Source of the DNA: Foliamicus sp965115835
GTDB lineage: Bacteria > Pseudomonadota > Gammaproteobacteria > Steroidobacterales > Foliamicaceae
Direction: 5' to 3'
Length of the DNA stretch: 64,000 bases
NCBI GenBank assembly: GCA_965115835.1
Contig: OZ220471.1
Span: 2,542,001-2,606,000, forward strand
Both the position numbers and the translations under genes were made by a program. This document shows positions 35,019 to 44,088 of this stretch, piece after piece; positions within the stretch are counted from its first letter, which is position 1, and each line of letters starts with the position of its first letter. Below the pieces are notes generated by a model that worked only from the letters and a program-made list of their open reading frames with translations, had not been told where the DNA came from and did not search any database.

Positions 35019-36413
35019 TCAGGCGTTGCCGGGATACTCGATGGGGCGGCTCTCTTCCACGGGGTCCGACGGCGCCTCCGCATCCGATGGCGCCTTCGAT
35101 TCAATCTTCTTGTACCAGCGGAAGCGGTGCCGATAGAGTACGCCCTCCGACCTCACGGGCTCGCCATCGCGCATCTGGGGGCGGAACCTCGCGTTCTTGA
35201 TCAGGGTCGCCACGAGGTCGTCGATCATCCCCTTCGGATCCGATTCCGTGACCCGGGCATCCGATACGCTGCCGTCGGGTTCCAGGGTGATCTGCAGAAC
35301 CACGGAGCCGACCCGCGGTTGAGTCTCGTAGCGCGAAGAGCCGCTGGCCTGCCGGGGCACCCGTGTGGGCAGGCGCGCGTTGCGCAGCGGGATGACCGGA
35401 TGCTGCAGCAGCTCCGCCCGCAGGTCCAGGCCATCGTCGTTGGCGCTCAACAGCTCCCAGGCTTCCTGATAGTTCTCGCGCGCCTTGGGAAGCCGGTTGA
35501 AGATCGTGTGCGTATCTCCAATGTCGATCAGCAGTCTGGCCTGCGCCAGGATGTCCTGAACGGGATGGGTGCGAAGAATGCCCAGGGCGCGCAGAAAGAA
35601 CTCCTCGGCCTTGGCGCGCCGCGATTCCTTGAGAAAGCTGGTGGCCTGACCCCGCAGCGCCTCCACCCGATCGGGGCTGTTCTCGCCGTTCGCCGCCTGT
35701 ATGATGCGATCCGCAGCGGCGTAACTCTCGCGCTGCAAGGCGGTCTGGCGGGTGCGTTCGTACCATTCTCCCAACTTGTACAGCGCGGGGACGATACGCA
35801 CATCGTTGGGACCGTAGCGTCGCTCATGGGCCCGAACCTGCACCAGCTGGTGCAGGTTGGCCTGTTCCAGATCTTGTTCGGCCAACGCCAACTCGCTCAG
35901 CAGGTCGCGGGTCTTGCCTTGCTCAAGGCTGTAAATGCCCGTATTGGCATGCGTCACGCGCAATGCGCGCGCCAGGGGCTCGGTCGCCGCCTCGGGATTG
36001 CCCATTCGCAGGAAGATCCTGGCCATCCCGTGCAAGGGCTTGATCAGTTTCGGGGAGTCGTAACCCGATTTGCGTTCCACGATCGCGATGTTGCGTTCAT
36101 AGTGCAACAGCGCATCGCGATATTCGCCCTGTAGCCGCTGCACCACAGCCAGGTTGATCAGCGGTCCCGAGAGTTCCAGAGCGTCGTATCCATACTGCTT
36201 TTCCACGCGGCGCAATATCGATTCGGCGAGTTCCTCGCCCTCTGCATAGCGCTGGTCCCGAAACAACTCCACGAATCGCTGATTCATCCGGCGCTGTTCC
36301 GTCAGCCAATCGGCCGGCGCCTCTGCGCCGGCCGCGCCGTCGCCCTGCAATGCGCCCGCAGCCGAAGCGGCAGCAGCCAGCCCCGCCGTTACGATGAACC
36401 CTCGCCACCTCAT
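35019..36413 (-). CDS. TPR-repeat protein with C-terminal TonB domain
   Basis: A 464-residue periplasmic protein. A signal peptide (VTAGLAAAASAAGALQG) is followed by several tetratricopeptide-like helical pairs at about residues 45-330. A TonB C-terminal domain at about 365-440 reads GSVVLQITLEPDGSVSDARV, then ARFRPQMRDGEPV. It lacks the membrane anchor and proline stretch of a true TonB energy transducer, so it more likely has a scaffolding role at the envelope. The ATG overlaps the stop of msrA (ATGA). Convergent with the TRAP lipoprotein gene, only 6 bases apart. Confidence 0.82.
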   Translation of the reverse strand: MRWRGFIVTAGLAAAASAAGALQGDGAAGAEAPADWLTEQRRMNQRFVELFRDQRYAEGEELAESILRRVEKQYGYDALELSGPLINLAVVQRLQGEYRDALLHYERNIAIVERKSGYDSPKLIKPLHGMARIFLRMGNPEAATEPLARALRVTHANTGIYSLEQGKTRDLLSELALAEQDLEQANLHQLVQVRAHERRYGPNDVRIVPALYKLGEWYERTRQTALQRESYAAADRIIQAANGENSPDRVEALRGQATSFLKESRRAKAEEFFLRALGILRTHPVQDILAQARLLIDIGDTHTIFNRLPKARENYQEAWELLSANDDGLDLRAELLQHPVIPLRNARLPTRVPRQASGSSRYETQPRVGSVVLQITLEPDGSVSDARVTESDPKGMIDDLVATLIKNARFRPQMRDGEPVRSEGVLYRHRFRWYKKIESKAPSDAEAPSDPVEESRPIEYPGNA

Positions 36414-37078
36414 GCCCGCTGCGCCGCCATTGCGCTTTCTTTCCGAAACTGTTCCGGATTGCAGGCCACGCCGGTTCCTCCGAGGCCGCAGTAACCATGG
36501 GGATTTCTGGCCAGGTATTGCTGGTGATACTTCTCCGCGAAATGGAACACGCCAGCCGCGGTCACTTCCGTCGTGACGGGGCCATGACCGGCGGCGGCCA
36601 GCGCCTCGCCGTACGCCTTTCGGGAAGCGACAGCCAGCCTGTGCTGCCCGGAGTCCAGCGTGAACAACGCCGAGCGGTACTGCGTCCCCACATCCGCTCC
36701 CTGGCGCATCCCCTGAGTGGGGTCGTGCGCTTCCCAGAACAGCGCAAGCAGTTGCCGGTAATTCACTTCCGACACACAGTAACTCACCAACACGGCCTCG
36801 GCGTGCCCGGTCCCCCCGGAACACACCGAATGGTAGTCCGGGTCGGCCATGCGACCGCCCGTGTAGCCCACAGCTGTGCAATGCGCCCCGGGAACTTGCC
36901 AGAACCTGCGCTCCGCACCCCAGAAACAACCGAGCGCGAAAATTGCCTGTGAAACGCCATCCGGCGGTGCGGCCGCCAAAGGCACGCCGAGAACCTCATG
37001 CGTCACCGCCTCGAATCGGCCCAGATGGGACGGAACGGCCAGCACAGCCCGGCAAATGGTGTCGAATTCCATGCTCAT
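36410..37078 (-). CDS. msrA: Peptide-methionine (S)-S-oxide reductase
   Basis: A 222-residue MsrA with the catalytic GCFWGAER motif at about residue 51, GYTGG, GHAEAVLVSY and HDPTQGMRQGADVGTQYRS. It reduces the S-form of methionine sulfoxide in the cytosol. The 40-residue N-terminal extension before the core is typical of the longer proteobacterial forms. ATG 37078 and ATG 37072 are both possible and no strong ribosome-binding site is seen. The stop overlaps the start of the TPR/TonB gene. Confidence 0.96.
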   Translation of the reverse strand: MSMEFDTICRAVLAVPSHLGRFEAVTHEVLGVPLAAAPPDGVSQAIFALGCFWGAERRFWQVPGAHCTAVGYTGGRMADPDYHSVCSGGTGHAEAVLVSYCVSEVNYRQLLALFWEAHDPTQGMRQGADVGTQYRSALFTLDSGQHRLAVASRKAYGEALAAAGHGPVTTEVTAAGVFHFAEKYHQQYLARNPHGYCGLGGTGVACNPEQFRKESAMAAQRA

Positions 37079-37281
37079 GGCGTGTCTTCGCAATCGTGAG
37101 GGCGTTGGTCCAGCCCCTGCCAACGGGGTATTGCGCCAAAAATACCACAGCGCGCCGTCTTCCCGGAAGGGGGAGCCGTCACAGCGCCAGGACTGTTCCG
37201 AAGTCGTTTTCAGACTGTTGATCGGACATTGGCTTTTACCGGGTACTGAACATCAGGCCGGCGTTCGGTCATCTACAACCG

Positions 37282-37317
37282 TTGAAAAATGGGGGGGGGG
37301 GGGGGTTACCATATGTA
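37282..37317 (+). promoter_or_regulatory. Run of 15 G between possible promoter elements; candidate phase-variation tract
   Basis: An uninterrupted run of 15 G occupies 37291-37305 in the 358-base divergent gap between msrA and the giant lipoprotein gene. TTGAAA (37282-37287) lies just before it and TATGTA (37312-37317) just after it. If these are the -35 and -10 elements, the spacer is 24 bases, and loss of seven G would give the ideal 17. The -10 match is weak. The rest of the gap shows no gene. Confidence 0.4.
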
Positions 37318-37436
37318 TCTAACGACCGGAGCTTTCTCGGGGCAACTTCAAGCCAGAGCGCCTGTTAATGGGGTCAGCAGGTTGTGTGCCGACACTCGAG
37401 AACCGGTGGAATTATTTTTTTCGAGGAGGCAGCCTC

Positions 37437-40400
37437 ATGTTCAAGTCACCAGTAGCACAGCTTTTGCAGGCTCGTTTGGAGAAGGCGCTGCGTCGTCGCC
37501 GCGAGCATCCGTCGCGCGCGGACCTTTTCATGATTCCGGTGTTGGCGCTGGCGCTGGATGCCTGCGGTGGCGGCGGTTCGCAAAGGCCCACTCCACCGCC
37601 TCCTCCGCCCCCGCCTCCTCCGGCGGCGGCGACGATCACGGCGGCGGACGAGGCTTCGGTGGCGGAGAATGCCGATGGCGCCGAGGTGACTTCGGTGGCC
37701 ACGGAGAACGCCACTTCGGTGACGGTGGACGACGATCGTTTCGAGGTTGTGGGCGGCCAGCTCAAGCTCAAGGCGGGTGAGAGTTTCGACTTCGAGGCCT
37801 GGGACGGTTCGCCGATCGAGGTGACGATCACGGCCAGCGGCGCGGGCGCTTCGGCCGAGCACACGGTGAGCGTGAGCATTACGGATGTCAACGAGAGTCC
37901 TTCGCTTTCGGTGATGGAGGGCGAGCGGGTTCCGGGCGATGCGGGCGCGCTGTCGAGTTTGACTGTGATGGAGAACATGATGGGTTCGCAGCTTCCGCCG
38001 CTGGTGAAGTTCGAGGTGATGGATCCGGACGCAGCGGACGAGGATCTTCTGATGGGTTCGATGGGCAGGGACGCCATCACGTTGAGCGATGATCGCTTCG
38101 AGGTGATTGTGGATTCCGAGGGTGGTTTGTGGCTGGCGCTGAAGTCGGGCGCGAGTCTCGACTACGAGGTGGACGGCAGTTCGGTGATGGTGACGGTGAC
38201 CTTTACCGACAGCGCCGGCAACACGGCGATGACGACGGTGGAGGTGATGGTTACCGACGGCAACGATGCGCCGGTGTTTGCGCAGTCGAGTTACTCGTTC
38301 GATCTGCATGAGAACGCGGACGGCAGCGAGACGGCGGTGATGCTGGGGATGGTGTCGGCCACCGATCAGGACTCGTCCGACACGCACATGTTTTCCATCG
38401 CGGGTGGCAACGAGTCGGGCAAGTTCATGATCGATTCGGCCACGGGCGCGCTCCACTATGTGGGCACGGGCGAGGACTACCGTGAGCAGTCCGTGGGTCC
38501 TGCGCATACGCTGACGGTTCGCGTTACCGACAACCGTGGCGCTTCTGCCGATGCGACGGTGGAGGTGATGGTTCTGAACGTCAACGAGGCGCCGATGTTC
38601 GGTCAGTCGAGTTACTCGTTCGATTTGATGGAGAACGCCGACGGCAGCGAGACGGCGGTGATGGTGGGGACGGTGTCGGCTGCGGATCCGGACGAAGGCG
38701 ATCCGGTTACCTACTCGATTACGGGGGGCAACGAAGACGGCAAGTTCATGATCGATTCGGCCACGGGCGCGCTCCACTATGTGGGTATGGGCGAAGACCG
38801 CGAGTCGGACATGAGCAGTTACGAGTTGACGGTGATGGCCAGCGACGGCAGCGAGAGTTCCGAAGTCATGGTGACGATTTCGGTGACGGACGTGAATGAC
38901 AGCATGCCGATGTTCGTGTTCGGCGAGGACATGAGCTCGTACAGTTTCGGTTTGCAGGAGAACGCCGACGGCAGCGAGACGGCGGTGATGGTGGGGATGG
39001 TGATGGCGACGGACGCGGACGGCGACTCGCTCACCTACTCGATCACGGGGGGCAACGAGGACGGCAAGTTCATGATCGACGCGTCTACGGGCGCGCTCCA
39101 CTATGTGGGGATGGGCGAGAACTACGAGTCGTCGATGCGTGTTCACGAGTTGACGGTGATGGCCAGCGACGGCGAGCACGAGGCGAGCGCTATGGTGCGC
39201 GTGATGGTTGAGGACGTGAACGAGGCGCCGATGGTGCGCGGCGCGGGTCTTGAGCCGTTTGCGCTGGTTGCGGGTCGCGAGGGTCGCCTGGAGGTGGACC
39301 TGAAGTCGTTGTTTACGGATCCCGACGGCGATGAGATGAACTTCAGGCTTTCGGACAATGCGCCGGAGTGGCTGAACTTTTCGGTGACTCTCACGGGCAC
39401 GGGCGCGGACCGTACTGTGACGGGCGTCTTGTCGGGTACGCCTCCGGCGGGTCGCGACCTGTCGGCGCGGGTTTCGATAGTGGCTGCCGACGGTGACGGT
39501 CTGGAGGGTAGCGCGGCCCTGGATGTGGTGGTTGACGCCCGCAACTCGGCGCCCACCTCGATCTATCTGAGCGTGGAGCAATCGAGTGGCGCCGTGATCC
39601 GCACCAGCAGCGTTACGGTGGACGAGAACGTGGCGGGCGCGTTGCTGGGCGCGATTGTGGTGACGGACGCGGACGATCCCCGTCACCCGCACGGTCAGCA
39701 CAAGTTCACGTTCATGGTTGGCGGCAAGTCGGACGATCGTTTCGAGGTTGTGGACGGTCAGTTGAGACTCAAGGACGGCGTATCGCTGAACCATGAGGAC
39801 GCTTCGCGGATTGCCTTGCGGATCACGGCCACGGACATGGCGGTTGGCGACGAGGCGATGGCGGGCGAGGAGGCTTCGGTATCGACGACCGTCACGATCA
39901 ACGTCCGGGATGTGGACGCGGGCGACGGTCCGGTTGCCGGCAAGATAGGCAACTGGTGGGTTACGTTGGACGAGGATCTGGACGCGGAGGATGTTCGCGA
40001 GGGCGACTGGCTGAGTTTTCGGCTGCGTCTTGACGGTCTCGACAAGATGCCTGCGTTTGTGGACGAGGACGGCGACACGCTGACTTTTTCCCTTTCGGAC
40101 GATTCGCCGTCATGGCTTCAGATTGACAGCAAGGGGCGTTTCACCAACAAGGCGAACATGCTTGCGGAGGCGGGCGTGTATGAGGTGACGGTGATTGCGA
40201 CCGATCCGGCGGGCAATTCGGCGCGCAGCACGTTCCGGATTGCGGTAGCGGTTTCCGACAGCAACGACCGCGACAACGATCGTCCGGACATCCGCGACGT
40301 GATCGAGTATGACTACACGGAAGGTACGGGATCGCGGAAGGTGGCCGAGTTCACGATCCGCGACAAGGATCTGGAGATTGCTCCGCATCCGTATGGGGTG

Positions 40401-43400
40401 CTTGAGGTGACGATGACGGGGGATTACGCGAATCGCTTCAAGCTGGTGATGATAGGGGACGAGGACAACGATCCGGCCACGGTTCAGTATGAGATCTGGA
40501 CCAAGTCGGCTGCCGAGTTGTCGGTGGATGCGATGGGGCGGAAGCTGGCGACTCCGATTGAGCCGATTGACTTCGAGGTGACGGAGGAGGTGGATCTGAC
40601 GATCAAGGTGAAGGACGGCAAGGGTTTGTCCGACGAGCAGGGCCGCGAGGAGGACGAACGCGAGATCACCATTGACATTGACGATGCGGCGGACGCCAAG
40701 CCGATGTTCGATCACACCGATATCAGTCACTCGTCGAAGTCTCGCAGCGCTGCTCTTCGCACCACGACACTGACGGTGAACCAGTCGGAGACTTCCAAGC
40801 TGGTGATAGTGATTCCTCTGGAGGAGGTTTGGAGCGACGAAGACAGCGACATTGACGATCTTCGGTTCGAGGTTGGAGGTCGTGCGGGTCTTCCTTCGTG
40901 GGTGACTGTGTATGGTCCGGACGAATGGGAGGACATAGAGGATCGGCGCAGCGATGTTTCTTCGAGCGATCGTCCCACCGGGGTGCGCGACGGCGACCGT
41001 GTTGTGGTGCTGGTGGTTGACCGCACGGACGGTGAGGACGGCGACAACACCCGGGCGGGCAAGGCTCTTGCGCGCTTCACGCTGACGGCTCGCGACGACG
41101 ACGGCAACGCTCAAACCGAGGTTGTGAGCATTGATGTCAAGGATGCCAACGTGGGCTTCACGCCGGCCGCCAGCAAACCGGTTATAAGCATCGAGGGCAA
41201 TCCCAACGTTGCCGGTCCGGCCGACCTGACCTTTGATATGGATCTCAGCCACGACCCGGATATAGCGGGTGGCGAGGGGCCGATTTTTTATGCGCTCTTC
41301 TATGGAAGCACAAACCAGCCTCACGAGCGGTTCGACGGGTGGCGCAGCTGGTCGGCGGCGCAAATTGTGGCGGCCTGGAGAGGTTATTCAGCATTCGGGC
41401 TTACTGTTGGCCCGAGAACTTTCAATGTGGATTGGGACGGGAATGGCACGAATAACTTGCTGGGCAAGAGCTTCCTGGTCTTTGGCCGTTATTGGGAATT
41501 GGACCCGACCACCCTGAAGGTGGTGACAAGCAGGTTCTTTGCGGCGCAAACGGGCATCATCAGTGCGAATGGCGGCGACGGCCCGGTGGTTGTCGATCTG
41601 GACTTGACGACGAAGGCGAAGAGCGCCACCGAAGACGTCCTGAATGTTGGGGTGGCGGCCTCGGGCACAACGGCCACAACGGCCACGGTTGTGCTTCAGG
41701 CCTCCGAGAGCGGCACGAGCGGCTGGATCACCGTTGCCCGCAAGTCGGTGACACTTTCCAGCGGCAAGGGCGATGCGGAGTTCGAGGTAACGAACGACGA
41801 GGGCGAGGCCGGCAACGGCGGGGGTCTGTACTACCGTGCAGTCCTTACGGGTACCGGTCTGCCTCGCACGGAGAGCGGGACGACCCGGCTGGGCGACATG
41901 ACCGATCCGTATCCCGGCGACGACGATACGGATGTGCTGGGCCCCGACTCGCCGACCGAGGGCGACATTCTGCGCGTGAAGCTGCTGGATTGGCGCGAGG
42001 CCATTGCCGAAGTCCAGTGGCAGGTGAGCGACGGCAAGGGGGGTTATGTCGATATTGCTGGCGAGACCGGCCATACCCTGACGCTGACCAGGGCGATTGT
42101 CGGCGCGCATGTGGGTCAGGTGAAGGTGCGGGCCAAGGTGACGTACCGGGGCCAGAGCGACGATTCATCCACCGGTGTGGACGAATCCCTTTTTGTGACG
42201 TGGCTGGAGTATTCCGAGGAGGTCGATCTGGTTGCCGGCGCTGTGCGCAACAGCGCTCCCGAGGCGGCGGCTGTGCCGACCGGCGGTGCGCACGCGATTT
42301 ATGTCGAGACGCCGCCGGTGACGGCCGGAGGCATTCAGCCGGCCGCAATCCACAAGGACATGGATATATTGTCGAACATCTTCCACGACCCGGACGGCGA
42401 CGAATTGACGTGGTCAATCCGGAGTGTGACTGGTTCGGGGCCTGATTTGCCAGACCTCAATCAATCGAAAGCGCTCTGGGCTGTCGGCGGCGACATTGCG
42501 ATGGCGGTCTGGGTCGATTGGCACAGCGACTCCATCGGCTTTTTCGCCAACAGGCCGTCGAATGTCGACTCTGCGGCCGATACTACGGATGCGGCGGGCA
42601 ATTGGTTCAACATTACTGTTCGGGCCGCCGACCCGTACACCAAGCACAACAACGCCTCCACCTATGCTCAAACCACGGTCGAAGTGCATGTCAACGCGGC
42701 GCCCACGGCCATCAAGCTGCAGTCTGTCCACAACGGAACGAATGTCGGCTCCAAGGCCGATCTTCCGGCGGCCGGTCCGAGCGTGGCGGGGACGGCCCTG
42801 TTGGTTCCGGACAACACCAACAAGCCGGACGACGCCGACAGCAACCCCGACATGTTGACGTTCATGGACGACGAGTCGCAGGCTGCCCGCAAGGTGGCCG
42901 ATCTGGATGTTATCGACCAGAACGCCAAGACGAACCGTTTCGGAACCCACGAGATCAAGCTGTCGGGCAAGGGCGCGGATCAGTTCGAGATCAGGGCTTC
43001 GGACGATAGCGATGGCAGCACCTGGGAGTTGTGGCTGAAGAAGGGCGCGACCTTCGACTTCGAGAAGTTGAAGAGCGCCACGGACACGGGCGACAGCATC
43101 ACGCTGTCGATCACGGTGACGGCCACGGACAACATGACGGGCACGGCGGGTCGTCAGTTGAGTACCAAGGGGGTGTTCTCGGTGAAGGTGATGAATGCGG
43201 ACACGGCTGCCGATTCGGCGGCGCCCGCCACGCCGAGCACGCCGGATCCCACGGTACCGGGTTTGAAGGACGACTCCGACGATACCGACGATGACGGGCC
43301 GGTTGTACCTCCGGATAACGGCATGGGCCCTGTTGGCGACCTTCGCGATCTGGCGCTTGAGGTGGACTTGCTGGAAAGCTTCGTGTCGCTCCTCGACGAC

Positions 43401-43418
43401 AACATCGACATCGCTTGA
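37437..43418 (+). CDS. Giant cadherin-like surface protein, probable lipoprotein
   Basis: A 1,993-residue protein. It has a 30-residue basic leader, a hydrophobic segment and LALDACGGGGS, a likely lipobox with an unusual Asp at -2. A run of ten prolines follows. The rest is a long series of about 100-residue beta-sandwich modules of cadherin or calcium-binding adhesin type: repeated [VI]-x-[DE]-N-A-D-G motifs, [SA]-[AT]-D-x-D, GxFxIDxxTGALHYVG, and closing V-x-D-V-N-E-x-P. The three modules at residues 281-600 are nearly identical. The C-terminus is acidic (DDSDDTDDD) and helical. It is probably anchored outside the cell for adhesion. GAGGAGG lies 6-7 bases before the ATG. No secretion genes are adjacent. 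Confidence 0.85.
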   Translation: MFKSPVAQLLQARLEKALRRRREHPSRADLFMIPVLALALDACGGGGSQRPTPPPPPPPPPPAAATITAADEASVAENADGAEVTSVATENATSVTVDDDRFEVVGGQLKLKAGESFDFEAWDGSPIEVTITASGAGASAEHTVSVSITDVNESPSLSVMEGERVPGDAGALSSLTVMENMMGSQLPPLVKFEVMDPDAADEDLLMGSMGRDAITLSDDRFEVIVDSEGGLWLALKSGASLDYEVDGSSVMVTVTFTDSAGNTAMTTVEVMVTDGNDAPVFAQSSYSFDLHENADGSETAVMLGMVSATDQDSSDTHMFSIAGGNESGKFMIDSATGALHYVGTGEDYREQSVGPAHTLTVRVTDNRGASADATVEVMVLNVNEAPMFGQSSYSFDLMENADGSETAVMVGTVSAADPDEGDPVTYSITGGNEDGKFMIDSATGALHYVGMGEDRESDMSSYELTVMASDGSESSEVMVTISVTDVNDSMPMFVFGEDMSSYSFGLQENADGSETAVMVGMVMATDADGDSLTYSITGGNEDGKFMIDASTGALHYVGMGENYESSMRVHELTVMASDGEHEASAMVRVMVEDVNEAPMVRGAGLEPFALVAGREGRLEVDLKSLFTDPDGDEMNFRLSDNAPEWLNFSVTLTGTGADRTVTGVLSGTPPAGRDLSARVSIVAADGDGLEGSAALDVVVDARNSAPTSIYLSVEQSSGAVIRTSSVTVDENVAGALLGAIVVTDADDPRHPHGQHKFTFMVGGKSDDRFEVVDGQLRLKDGVSLNHEDASRIALRITATDMAVGDEAMAGEEASVSTTVTINVRDVDAGDGPVAGKIGNWWVTLDEDLDAEDVREGDWLSFRLRLDGLDKMPAFVDEDGDTLTFSLSDDSPSWLQIDSKGRFTNKANMLAEAGVYEVTVIATDPAGNSARSTFRIAVAVSDSNDRDNDRPDIRDVIEYDYTEGTGSRKVAEFTIRDKDLEIAPHPYGVLEVTMTGDYANRFKLVMIGDEDNDPATVQYEIWTKSAAELSVDAMGRKLATPIEPIDFEVTEEVDLTIKVKDGKGLSDEQGREEDEREITIDIDDAADAKPMFDHTDISHSSKSRSAALRTTTLTVNQSETSKLVIVIPLEEVWSDEDSDIDDLRFEVGGRAGLPSWVTVYGPDEWEDIEDRRSDVSSSDRPTGVRDGDRVVVLVVDRTDGEDGDNTRAGKALARFTLTARDDDGNAQTEVVSIDVKDANVGFTPAASKPVISIEGNPNVAGPADLTFDMDLSHDPDIAGGEGPIFYALFYGSTNQPHERFDGWRSWSAAQIVAAWRGYSAFGLTVGPRTFNVDWDGNGTNNLLGKSFLVFGRYWELDPTTLKVVTSRFFAAQTGIISANGGDGPVVVDLDLTTKAKSATEDVLNVGVAASGTTATTATVVLQASESGTSGWITVARKSVTLSSGKGDAEFEVTNDEGEAGNGGGLYYRAVLTGTGLPRTESGTTRLGDMTDPYPGDDDTDVLGPDSPTEGDILRVKLLDWREAIAEVQWQVSDGKGGYVDIAGETGHTLTLTRAIVGAHVGQVKVRAKVTYRGQSDDSSTGVDESLFVTWLEYSEEVDLVAGAVRNSAPEAAAVPTGGAHAIYVETPPVTAGGIQPAAIHKDMDILSNIFHDPDGDELTWSIRSVTGSGPDLPDLNQSKALWAVGGDIAMAVWVDWHSDSIGFFANRPSNVDSAADTTDAAGNWFNITVRAADPYTKHNNASTYAQTTVEVHVNAAPTAIKLQSVHNGTNVGSKADLPAAGPSVAGTALLVPDNTNKPDDADSNPDMLTFMDDESQAARKVADLDVIDQNAKTNRFGTHEIKLSGKGADQFEIRASDDSDGSTWELWLKKGATFDFEKLKSATDTGDSITLSITVTATDNMTGTAGRQLSTKGVFSVKVMNADTAADSAAPATPSTPDPTVPGLKDDSDDTDDDGPVVPPDNGMGPVGDLRDLALEVDLLESFVSLLDDNIDIA
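38277..39240 (+). repeat. Three near-identical cadherin modules (tandem repeats of 321-327 bp)
   Basis: Segments starting near 38277, 38598 and 38919 share long identical stretches, for example the bases encoding ENADGSETAVM at 38310, 38631 and 38964 and FMIDSATGALHYVG-type sequence. Such identity within one gene allows recombination that changes the number of modules. Confidence 0.85.
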
Positions 43419-43443
43419 CCCGAAGGGCGGCAACTTGCGCTGC

Positions 43444-43478
43444 AGCGGGGCGGACGGTTGGTCCGCCCCGCTTTTTTT
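43444..43478 (+). terminator. Rho-independent terminator
   Basis: A perfect 12-bp stem (AGCGGGGCGGAC, with its exact complement at 43461-43472), a 5-base loop and six T after the stem. It lies 26 bases after the stop of the giant lipoprotein gene and ends that transcript. Confidence 0.95.
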
Positions 43479-43649
43479 CGGGAAGGCAGCCCTGCCGCTA
43501 CTTGCTTGCCGCAGGGTAGTTCTTCACCAATACAGGATAGCTGAACCCGCACAGTCGCACATGTGGTGGACCGGGACGGATTGAAGCCCGCTCTGGATTC
43601 GGGTATGCTGCCCGCCCACCTCAAGGTATCAAGGCGAGGCTCAGGATCC

Positions 43650-43862
43650 ATGAAGGCAGGCATTCATCCGCAATACAACGAAGTCAAGATCACCTGCAGT
43701 TGTGGCCGGGAGTTGGTTACTCGCTCCACCTTGAGCAAGGATATTCGCGTGGAAGTGTGTTCCTCCTGCCACCCGTTCTTCACCGGTTCCCAGAAAATCA
43801 TGGAGTCCGCCGGTCAAGTCGAGAAGTTCCGCCGCCGTTACGGCGCGCGAAAATCCGCATAA
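43650..43862 (+). CDS. rpmE: 50S ribosomal protein L31
   Basis: A 70-residue protein beginning MKAGIHPQYNEVKITCSCG, with VCSSCHPFFTGSQK. It is the zinc-binding form of L31, using Cys16, Cys18, Cys37 and Cys40. It joins the two ribosomal subunits. A CAGGA site lies 4 bases before the ATG. The terminator of the preceding gene is upstream and the gltA promoter is downstream, so it is transcribed alone. Confidence 0.97.
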   Translation: MKAGIHPQYNEVKITCSCGRELVTRSTLSKDIRVEVCSSCHPFFTGSQKIMESAGQVEKFRRRYGARKSA

Positions 43863-43884
43863 CCCCTTTATTTCAAGGCATTTT

Positions 43885-43913
43885 TTGCCCATCGGGCGGC
43901 TTGAGGCTATAAT
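43885..43913 (+). promoter_or_regulatory. Promoter for the gltA leader and gltA
   Basis: TTGCCC (43885-43890) and a perfect TATAAT (43908-43913) are separated by 17 bases. Transcription should begin at about 43920-43921, where a leader ATG stands, giving a 165-base leader before gltA. Confidence 0.75.
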
Positions 43914-43920
43914 AGCTGGC

Positions 43921-44088
43921 ATGCGACGCATGCGCCCAGGTTCTGGGCCATGTCCGGGCCATGTTTTTCAGACAGGCGTTTCCCGGCAAGAGAAGCGTCT
44001 GTTCCGGTGTTCGGGGAACCGGTTTCATGGCGATTGGCGCACGGCCGGTCGGCTGGCAAGGGATTTCTTCATACAGGCAATGGCATGA
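43921..44088 (+). CDS. Possible 55-codon leader ORF, coupled to gltA
   Basis: An open frame of 55 codons starts exactly at the predicted transcription start of the gltA promoter and ends with a TGA that overlaps the gltA ATG (ATGA). It encodes a basic peptide beginning MRRMRPGSGPCPGH and ending DFFIQAMA. I do not recognise it. The precise fit at both ends hints at a leaderless, translationally coupled leader peptide. A chance open frame in GC-rich DNA cannot be excluded. Confidence 0.35.
   Translation: MRRMRPGSGPCPGHVFQTGVSRQEKRLFRCSGNRFHGDWRTAGRLARDFFIQAMA

Noticed and set aside
37446..39794. A 782-codon open frame antisense to the giant cadherin gene
   Set aside because: It is open only because the sense strand avoids certain codons; the peptide is histidine/arginine-rich with no domain, while the sense frame has clear modules.
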